From: a bacterium
Lineage (GTDB): Bacteria; Thermosulfidibacterota; Thermosulfidibacteria; Thermosulfidibacterales; JALWSI01
Length of the DNA stretch: 6,215 nucleotides
Direction: 5' to 3'
Assembly (NCBI GenBank): GCA_027080315.1
Contig: JALWSI010000120.1
Span: 1 to 6,215 of the forward strand
The notes under the pieces are model-generated. The model had not been told where the DNA came from and did not search any database. It saw only the letters and a list, made by a program, of their open reading frames with translations. Of the stretch, positions 1-5,026 are shown one piece after another. Positions within the stretch are counted from its first letter, which is position 1. Each line of letters starts with the position of its first letter. The position numbers and the translations under genes are program-made.

Positions 1-1
1 G

Positions 2-820
2 GTTGAGATTGTCACCCAGGAGAGCGGAGGGCCAGTGGTGGAGATCTTCTCTTCAATGGGCATGGAGGAGATGGACATAAACTTCAAAGACATGCTGGGG
101 AACCTTATGCCCAAGAAGTCAAAACGGGTGAAGATGAAGGTGAAAGAGGCCCTTGAGATGCTTGAGAAAGAGGAGGCCCAGCATCTCATTGACATGAACA
201 AGGTGACCAAAGAGGCCATTAACCGGGTTGAGCAGAGCGGTATGGTCTTTATTGACGAGATAGACAAGGTGGCAGGCCGGGAAAGCACCCACGGACCCGA
301 CGTATCCCGGGAAGGGGTCCAGAGGGACCTGCTTCCCTTGGTTGAGGGCACCACGGTCAACACGAAGTACGGACCCGTGAGAACCGATCACATCCTCTTC
401 ATTGCCGCAGGGGCCTTCCACGTGGCCAAACCCTCGGATCTCATCCCAGAGCTTCAGGGAAGGTTCCCCATACGAATAGAGCTGGACTCTTTAACAACAG
501 AGGACTTTGTTCGTATCTTAACAGAGCCCAAAAACGCCCTGATAAAGCAGTATAAAACCCTTATGGCCACAGAGGGGATAGAGCTCACCTTCACAGAGGA
601 GGCCATACGAGAGATTGCAGCAATAGCCGCAGATGTGAACCAGAGAACCGAGAACATAGGTGCCAGAAGGCTCTACACGGTCATGGAGAAGCTGCTGGAG
701 GACCTATCCTTTGAAGCACCCAATCTCTCTGGCCAGAAGGTGACAGTTGACATCAACTATGTGAGAGAGAAGCTCTCAGACGTGGCCCAAGACACCGATC
801 TCAGCAGGTACATACTGTAA
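2..820 (+). CDS. hslU: HslU, ATPase subunit of the HslUV protease (5'-truncated)
   Basis: HslU is the AAA+ unfoldase that feeds substrates to the HslV peptidase in the cytoplasm. The reading frame is open from base 2, so the start and Walker A lie left of the window; 272 residues remain of a protein usually near 440-460. Visible in order (fragment numbering): the end of the I domain, a Lys-rich stretch (about 38-50), Walker B MVFIDEID (81-88), the highly conserved [19 protein letters not shown] block (98-116), the sensor-1 region [20 protein letters not shown], the arginine-finger region [10 protein letters not shown], sensor-2 IGARR (219-223), and the C-terminal tail DLSRYIL, close to the usual DLSRFIL that docks into HslV. 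All expected motifs for this half are intact. hslV is expected just upstream, out of view. Identity is very secure. Confidence 0.97.
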   Translation, partial: VEIVTQESGGPVVEIFSSMGMEEMDINFKDMLGNLMPKKSKRVKMKVKEALEMLEKEEAQHLIDMNKVTKEAINRVEQSGMVFIDEIDKVAGRESTHGPDVSREGVQRDLLPLVEGTTVNTKYGPVRTDHILFIAAGAFHVAKPSDLIPELQGRFPIRIELDSLTTEDFVRILTEPKNALIKQYKTLMATEGIELTFTEEAIREIAAIAADVNQRTENIGARRLYTVMEKLLEDLSFEAPNLSGQKVTVDINYVREKLSDVAQDTDLSRYIL

Positions 821-826
821 AGGTGG
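819..826 (+). promoter_or_regulatory. Ribosome binding site deciding the TTG start of the M50 protease
   Basis: AAAGGTGG begins in the hslU stop codon and lies 5 nt before TTG at 832. The in-frame GTG at 823 falls inside this site, so initiation there is unlikely. The closest purine-rich stretch before that GTG (AGCAGG, 803-808) is 14 nt away. Confidence 0.6.
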
Positions 827-831
827 TAGAG

Positions 832-1524
832 TTGGATCCCTCAAAGCTCAGCCATACCCTGCAACAGATCGCCATTGCGGCGCCTCCGGTGCTTTTTGCC
901 ATCACCACCCACGAGGTTGCCCACGGATACGTGGCCAATCTTCTGGGAGACCCCACAGCCAAAGATGCCGGGAGACTAACACTCAACCCCCTCAAACACC
1001 TTGACCCCATAGGCCTGCTGGTCTTTGTGGTTACAAGGATAATAGGCTGGGCCAAGCCTGTGCCCATAAACCCTTTCAACCTTCGGAACCCCAAAAGAGA
1101 CATGATGATCGTGGCAGCTGCAGGCCCCTTCACCAACGCCGTCCTGGCTGTGGTCTCGGCCCTGCTCTTCAGACTAATGATTCACATTGACCCCAGGGTG
1201 ATCCCGTTGATCAGCGGGTTTTTGAGGGGACTACCCCTACCCTCTCTTCAGGGCTCAACGCTGATGATAACCTTTCCCTTGGCTTTAATTCTCGGCATGA
1301 GCGTCATGATCAATGTGGCCCTCTGCATATTCAACCTCATACCCATCCCCCCTTTGGACGGCGGAAGGATAGTGACAGGCCTTCTTCCACGCAATCTCGC
1401 CTATCACTACGCAAAGGTGGAGCCCTTTGGAATAATAGTGGTTGTGCTGTTGCTCTTAAGCGACACCTTCAACCACGCCTTCTCTCACACAATCTGGAGG
1501 ATCGTCTTCACCCTCATAAGCTGA
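832..1524 (+). CDS. M50-family site-2 protease (membrane metalloprotease)
   Basis: Small integral-membrane zinc metalloprotease of the M50 family, the group of compact PDZ-less members such as B. subtilis YwhC. Counting from the alternative GTG at 823 (233 aa), the zinc motif HEVAH is at 30-34, followed by GYVANLLGDPTAKDAGRLTLNP, the typical conserved segment. A GPFTN motif (101-105) matches the family's GPxxN, and NLIPIPPLDGGR (171-182) supplies the third zinc ligand, Asp179. Hydrophobic segments lie near 15-30, 62-75, 95-118, 150-172 and 201-213. At about 230 residues with no PDZ domain it is not RseP. Start: TTG at 832 is preferred because AAAGGTGG lies 5 nt upstream; GTG at 823 has no good binding site. 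It follows hslU by 11 nt (2 nt with the GTG start), so the two are probably cotranscribed. The substrate is unknown. Confidence 0.93.
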   Translation: MDPSKLSHTLQQIAIAAPPVLFAITTHEVAHGYVANLLGDPTAKDAGRLTLNPLKHLDPIGLLVFVVTRIIGWAKPVPINPFNLRNPKRDMMIVAAAGPFTNAVLAVVSALLFRLMIHIDPRVIPLISGFLRGLPLPSLQGSTLMITFPLALILGMSVMINVALCIFNLIPIPPLDGGRIVTGLLPRNLAYHYAKVEPFGIIVVVLLLLSDTFNHAFSHTIWRIVFTLIS

Positions 1525-1542
1525 GAGGCTTAAATAGAAGCC
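1517..1542. other. Convergent gene junction with two overlapping small inverted repeats
   Basis: The M50 gene stop (1522-1524) and the dxr stop (1530-1532, opposite strand) are 5 nt apart. Two 5-bp inverted repeats overlap here: TAAGC (1517-1521) with GCTTA (1528-1532), and GGCTT (1527-1531) with AAGCC (1538-1542), each with a 6-nt loop. They share bases and cannot form together. Neither is followed by a clear U-tract in either direction, so neither is a convincing intrinsic terminator. Confidence 0.3.
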
Positions 1543-2720
1543 ATAAATCGCCTTGTTTTACGGTCTATCTCCCTAACATCCTCAAGGGTCTCCACAGGGG
1601 CATGGGGGATAGAGGACAGGGCCCTTTCTACCCAGACAGGGATGTCGCAGAACCCTATTCTGCCCTCCAGAAAGGCGTACACCGCCTCTTCGTTTGCCGC
1701 GTTCAACACCACTGTTGCAGCCCCCCCTTCACTGAGCGCTTCATAGGCGAGCCTTAGAAGTGGAAACCTGTTGGTGTCTGGCTCTTCAAAGGTGAGCCCT
1801 GTCAAGGATGTAAGCTCAAGGGGTGTTGCCCCGCTCTCTATCCTTTGGGGGAATCCAAGGGCGTAAGAGATGGGCATACGCATATCCGCAGGCCCCATCT
1901 GGGCAAGCATGGCACCGTCAATGTACTCTACCAGGGAGTGGATCACCCCTTGAGGATGAATCACCACAGATATCCTCTCGGGCTCTATGTTAAACAGCCA
2001 TCTCGCCTCTATCACCTCAAGCCCTTTGTTCATAAGGGTTGCAGAGTCTATGGTGATCTTCTTTCCCATGTTCCACAAAGGATGAGAAAGGGCCTCATCT
2101 GGGGTCACATCTTGCAATTCCTCCCGACTCTTCCTCAAAAAAGGCCCCCCAGAGGCGGAGAGTATGAGCCTTTTAACCTCTTCGCCCCTACCCTGAAGGC
2201 ACTGAAAGAGGGCGCTGTGCTCGCTGTCTATTGGAATGATCTCTCCCCCGCATCTTGCAGCCTGCGCCATGATGATGGAGCCCGCTGCCACCAAGGTCTC
2301 CTTGTTGGCAAGGGCCACCCGTTTGCCTGCTCCAAGGGCCTCGTAAACCGCCTCTAAACCCACTATTCCAGAGGTTGCAGCCACAACCACGTCTGCCAGA
2401 GGCAGGGTGGCCACCTCTCTCAGGCCATGCTCTCCGTGAAGCAGCCTTGTGTCAGGGGGCAGCTCTACCTCTGTATCAGGGGGAAGAACCACATACTCTG
2501 GTCTGAACCTCTCTACCTGTCTCCTTAGCAGGTCCACGCTGTTCCTGCCCCCGGCAAGGGCAAGAACCCTGAACCTGCGGGGATGTAGAGAGATCACCTC
2601 AAGGGTCTGGGTGCCCACAGAGCCCGTGGAACCCAGAAGAACCACCTGGGTTATGCCGTTGCTATCCTCCTCTTGGCAGGGGCTGTTGCCGCCTCTTGAA
2701 GAAGAGCAGGTCAGTTCCAC
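1530..2720 (-). CDS. dxr: 1-deoxy-D-xylulose 5-phosphate reductoisomerase
   Basis: DXR (IspC) converts DXP to 2-C-methyl-D-erythritol 4-phosphate using NADPH, the first committed step of the MEP isoprenoid pathway, in the cytoplasm. From the GTG at 2720 it is 396 aa. Motifs: NADPH-binding GSTGSVG (30-36), ATSGIVGLEA, ANKETLVAAG (138-147), metal-binding IDSEH (164-168), the SASGGPF loop (188-194), HPLWNMGKKITIDSATLMNK (213-232) with the active-site-loop Trp216, EARWLF, and the VIHPQGVIHS and MGPADMRMP segments. All catalytic residues are present. The first 22 residues are Ser/Gly/Cys-rich and are not part of the family; the usual N-terminus matches codon 23, which is ATA (2652-2654) behind a strong AGGAGG. 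The true start is therefore doubtful. It is the last gene of the leuB-cdsA-orf127-dxr group, and no rseP follows. Confidence 0.96.
   Translation of the reverse strand: MELTCSSSRGGNSPCQEEDSNGITQVVLLGSTGSVGTQTLEVISLHPRRFRVLALAGGRNSVDLLRRQVERFRPEYVVLPPDTEVELPPDTRLLHGEHGLREVATLPLADVVVAATSGIVGLEAVYEALGAGKRVALANKETLVAAGSIIMAQAARCGGEIIPIDSEHSALFQCLQGRGEEVKRLILSASGGPFLRKSREELQDVTPDEALSHPLWNMGKKITIDSATLMNKGLEVIEARWLFNIEPERISVVIHPQGVIHSLVEYIDGAMLAQMGPADMRMPISYALGFPQRIESGATPLELTSLTGLTFEEPDTNRFPLLRLAYEALSEGGAATVVLNAANEEAVYAFLEGRIGFCDIPVWVERALSSIPHAPVETLEDVREIDRKTRRFMASI
2666..2671 (-). promoter_or_regulatory. Strong Shine-Dalgarno inside the annotated 5' end of dxr
   Basis: AGGAGG on the - strand (within AGAGGAGGA, 2665-2673) lies 11 nt before the ATA codon at 2652-2654. 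That codon is where DXR proteins normally begin, exactly 7 residues before the GSTGSVG motif. The next in-frame candidate, GTG at 2643-2645, is 20 nt away and would cut into the first beta strand. The site could drive an unusual AUA start or be a chance feature of a Glu-Glu-Asp coding stretch. Confidence 0.4.
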
Positions 2721-3094
2721 TCTTTGGCCTTAACCTGGGTGAACTTCTCCATTAGATCCTCTGCCTGCTCTCTGCCAAAAAGCTGGGCAAGTAGAAGTCC
2801 AGACCGTGGAAGGGTGCGGTTAAGCATCTCCTCAAATGCCCTGTCACCCACCTCCCTCTGAAGCTCAAACATCCACTCTTCAATCTTAAGGCTGTCGTCT
2901 ATGTTCAGGGCGGTGAGCACTATCTGAGCCGCCGACAGATGGACCAAAGCCTCTTTGGGCTCTCCAAGCTCTATCTTGAGCCTGCCCATCTGCCCCAGTA
3001 TCCTGCCTGCAGCCTCAGGGTGCTCCTGCAGCTCTCCGCTGTAAAGCCGGTCCTCCAACAGCTTAACCACCAGCTCTTTCTGTTCCCGTTCCAA
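2711..3094 (-). CDS. Small TPR-like protein of unknown function (orf127)
   Basis: I do not recognise this 127-residue protein. It is acidic, predicted helical and soluble, with no signal peptide, membrane segment or cysteine. Residues about 27-62 (AGRILGQMGRLKIELGEPKEALVHLSAAQ region) resemble a TPR helix pair: LG near the first helix turn, a GEPKEAL turn typical of TPR helix B, and alternating small and large residues. Flanking helices (1-20, 68-82, 86-125) are amphipathic and could be degenerate repeats. The start is TTG at 3094, with GGAGG (3101-3105) 6 nt upstream inside the last codons of cdsA. It lies 3 nt after cdsA, and its stop overlaps the annotated dxr GTG by 10 nt. Coding status is supported by this fit between neighbours and by codon use like theirs. 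A protein-interaction role is an inference only. Confidence 0.8.
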   Translation of the reverse strand: MEREQKELVVKLLEDRLYSGELQEHPEAAGRILGQMGRLKIELGEPKEALVHLSAAQIVLTALNIDDSLKIEEWMFELQREVGDRAFEEMLNRTLPRSGLLLAQLFGREQAEDLMEKFTQVKAKEWN

Positions 3095-3097
3095 AGC

Positions 3098-3886
3098 TTA
3101 CCTCCAGTAGGTGGGTAGTAGTAGCAACGAGCAAGGTAGAGCAAACAGAAGGCTGTCTATTCTGTCAAGAACCCCTCCGTGTCCCGGGAATATGGCTCCA
3201 GAGTCTTTAACCCCTACCCGCCGCTTCAAAAAGGACTCAAAGAGGTCTCCAATCTGTCCAAGGGCGTTTATGGCAATTCCACCCAAAAGCCCCCACCAGA
3301 AGGGCACGAGTCCCCCTACAGAGGCCACGATCCCCGCGGCAATTCCTCCTCCTGCAAGACCGCACAGGGTGCCCTCCCAGGTCTTCTTGGGACTGGCAGG
3401 ATGCAAAGACCTGACCCCAAATCTCTTCCCACCATAATAGGCAGCAGAATCTCCCACCCATATAGCGGCAGCCACCACCAAGAGGTGCACAAGGCCATTG
3501 TGGGATCCCTTCATCATCAGGGCAATCGCAAGGGGAACGCCAACATAAACCACCCCTGCCGCCCCTGTGGTGGCCACGGGGATCAAAGAGGGAGTGGGCT
3601 CTTCCCACGAGAGAACCACCCCTGCCCCCTCAAGGATCATGGGCAAGGCAACCCCTGCAGCCACCAAGGGCCAAGAGCCCTTTAAGATACCCCAGAGCAT
3701 GGTTACCATACCCAAAGACTGGGCAACAAACACACCGGGCTTCAACTCACCTGTGAGCTTTCCGAACTCGTAGAGCCCAACAAGCCCCAAAAGAAAGAGA
3801 AAGATAGCAAAGGGCTGGCTGCTGGGCCAGAAGAGCAGGCCCAGAACTACAACTAAAAGGATTAACCCGGTTATGATTCTGGTCAT
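3098..3886 (-). CDS. cdsA: Phosphatidate cytidylyltransferase (CDP-diglyceride synthase)
   Basis: CdsA makes CDP-diacylglycerol from phosphatidic acid and CTP in the inner membrane, the branch point for all major phospholipids. The product is 262 aa, a usual length, and mostly hydrophobic, with likely membrane segments near 5-20, 25-42, 72-92, 103-125, 132-145, 172-195, 197-210 and 243-258. Diagnostic motifs: VGDSAAYYGGKRFG (144-157), SPKKTWEG (165-172), and the C-terminal family signature from SFLKRRVGVKDSG (218-230) into PGHGGVLDRIDS (234-245), containing the conserved metal-binding Asp residues. The ATG at 3886 directly abuts the leuB TGA, with an AGGGG 4 nt upstream inside leuB, so coupling to leuB is likely. 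Downstream comes orf127 after 3 nt. In many bacteria cdsA is followed directly by dxr; here orf127 intervenes. Confidence 0.97.
   Translation of the reverse strand: MTRIITGLILLVVVLGLLFWPSSQPFAIFLFLLGLVGLYEFGKLTGELKPGVFVAQSLGMVTMLWGILKGSWPLVAAGVALPMILEGAGVVLSWEEPTPSLIPVATTGAAGVVYVGVPLAIALMMKGSHNGLVHLLVVAAAIWVGDSAAYYGGKRFGVRSLHPASPKKTWEGTLCGLAGGGIAAGIVASVGGLVPFWWGLLGGIAINALGQIGDLFESFLKRRVGVKDSGAIFPGHGGVLDRIDSLLFALPCSLLLLPTYWR
3101..3105 (-). promoter_or_regulatory. Ribosome binding site for the TTG start of orf127
   Basis: GGAGG on the - strand is formed by the last sense codons of cdsA (TGG AGG before TAA) and lies 6 nt before TTG at 3092-3094. Its placement over the cdsA terminus implies translational coupling and fixes the non-ATG start. 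Confidence 0.65.
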
Positions 3887-4966
3887 TCAGCCCCTAACCC
3901 TCTCTGCCACAAGGTCTCCCATCTCAGAGGTGTTCACCTTGGTGCCCTCTCCCCGATAAAGATCCGCTGTGCGGTAGCCCTCGTTCAAGATATCCTCAAC
4001 CGCCTTCTCAATGCACTTTGCGGCATCCCCTTGACGGAAGGAGTAGCGCAGCATCATTGCAGCCGAGAGTATGGTGGCCAAGGGATTCGCCACGCCCTCA
4101 CCGGCTATGTCCGGAGCACTGCCGTGGACCGGTTCGTACAGCCCCTTGAAGTCCCCAAGGCTCGCCGAGGGAAGCATCCCTATGGAGCCCGTGAGCATGG
4201 CGGCCTCGTCTGAGAGGATGTCTCCAAACATGTTACCGGCCAAGATAACATCAAACTGCAGGGGATCGCGGATAAGCTGCATGGCCGCGTTGTCAACAAG
4301 GAGGTGGTTCAGCTCTACCTCGGGGAACTCCTTAGCCACCTCGCTCACAACCTCTCGCCACAAGACCATAGAGTTAAGCACATTGGCCTTGTCTATTGAG
4401 GTGAGCCTCTTATTCCTCACCATGGCCGCCTCAAAGGCCTTTCTGGCTATGCGAGCAATCTCCCACTCGTGGTAGATCATGGTGTCAACGCCCTTACGGC
4501 CGTCCTCTTCCTGGTATATCCCCTTGGGCTGCCCAAAATAGATGCCACCTGTAAGCTCCCTCACCACAAGGATATCAAAGCCCTTGCCCCCCAGAACCGA
4601 GTTCTTCAGGGGTGAAGAGTCCAAAAGGGCGGGAAAGATGATGGCAGGCCTCAAGTTTGCATAGAGGTTGTACTCCTTACGCAGGGGAAGTAGTGCGCCT
4701 CTCTCAGGTTGCTCCTCTGGAGGCAGAGACTCCCACTTGGGTCCTCCCACAGCTCCAAAGAGAATGGCATGGGCCTCATTGCACACATCAAGGGTCTCTT
4801 GAGGAAGGGCCTTACCAACGGCGTCTATGGCAGCCCCTCCCACAAGGGCCTCTTTGTACTCTATTGTGAAACCAAACCGCTCTGCGGCTGCGTTCAAAAC
4901 CTTGATGGCCTCTGCAATAACCTCTGGGCCTATGCCGTCTCCGGGCAAAACAGCTACCTTGAACAT
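3887..4966 (-). CDS. leuB: 3-isopropylmalate dehydrogenase
   Basis: LeuB oxidatively decarboxylates 3-isopropylmalate with NAD+ to 2-ketoisocaproate, the third enzymatic step of leucine biosynthesis, in the cytoplasm. It is 359 aa, full length. N-terminal [13 protein letters not shown] (4-16) is typical of the beta-decarboxylating dehydrogenase family. The [16 protein letters not shown] stretch (92-107) with Arg96 and Arg106 is specific to isopropylmalate dehydrogenases rather than isocitrate or tartrate relatives. Further motifs: Arg136, catalytic Tyr143 (IYFG), Lys193 (IDKANVL), Asp225 (VDNAAMQL), the signature from [20 protein letters not shown] (244-263) with metal ligands Asp249 and Asp253, and the NAD-binding HGSAPDIAG (281-289). 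The start ATG at 4966 has AGGAGG 8 nt upstream and a promoter just before it. leuA, leuC and leuD are not in view. It heads the leuB-cdsA-orf127-dxr group. Confidence 0.98.
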   Translation of the reverse strand: MFKVAVLPGDGIGPEVIAEAIKVLNAAAERFGFTIEYKEALVGGAAIDAVGKALPQETLDVCNEAHAILFGAVGGPKWESLPPEEQPERGALLPLRKEYNLYANLRPAIIFPALLDSSPLKNSVLGGKGFDILVVRELTGGIYFGQPKGIYQEEDGRKGVDTMIYHEWEIARIARKAFEAAMVRNKRLTSIDKANVLNSMVLWREVVSEVAKEFPEVELNHLLVDNAAMQLIRDPLQFDVILAGNMFGDILSDEAAMLTGSIGMLPSASLGDFKGLYEPVHGSAPDIAGEGVANPLATILSAAMMLRYSFRQGDAAKCIEKAVEDILNEGYRTADLYRGEGTKVNTSEMGDLVAERVRG

Positions 4967-4974
4967 CTCTTAAG

Positions 4975-4980
4975 CCTCCT
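4975..4980 (-). promoter_or_regulatory. Ribosome binding site of leuB
   Basis: Perfect AGGAGG on the - strand, 8 nt before the leuB ATG (4964-4966). It confirms the start of the gene. Confidence 0.8.
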
Positions 4981-4996
4981 AAGGGTTGATGGTTAA

Positions 4997-5025
4997 ATTA
5001 GAGCATCTCACAAAAGGGGGGTCAA
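4997..5025 (-). promoter_or_regulatory. Predicted sigma70-type extended -10 promoter of the leuB group
   Basis: On the - strand, a -35 box TTGACC (5025-5020, 5 of 6 to consensus) is followed by a 17-nt spacer and a -10 box TCTAAT (5002-4997, 5 of 6), preceded by a TGC (5005-5003) that makes it an extended -10. Transcription would start near 4990, leaving a leader of about 25 nt before leuB. That is too short for a leucine attenuator or T-box. The promoter begins 1 nt after the stop of the upstream oxidoreductase gene, so the leuB group can be expressed separately from it. Confidence 0.6.
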
Positions 5026-5026
5026 T

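Noticed and set aside
823-1524. RseP call for the M50 protease, suggested by the nearby cdsA-dxr pair
   Set aside because: It is on the opposite strand, only about 230 residues, and has no PDZ domain; it fits the compact YwhC-like group.
1845-2357. 170-codon + strand frame opposite dxr
   Set aside because: Overlaps the conserved catalytic region of DXR on the other strand and shows no domain of its own.
3179-3685. 168-codon + strand frame opposite cdsA
   Set aside because: Gly/His/Pro-rich low-complexity product, mirror of the hydrophobic CdsA codons; no plausible family.
4967-5026. T-box, attenuator or leader peptide for leucine control before leuB
   Set aside because: Only 60 nt are available, with a predicted leader of about 25 nt, no Leu-codon run and no T-box sequence.
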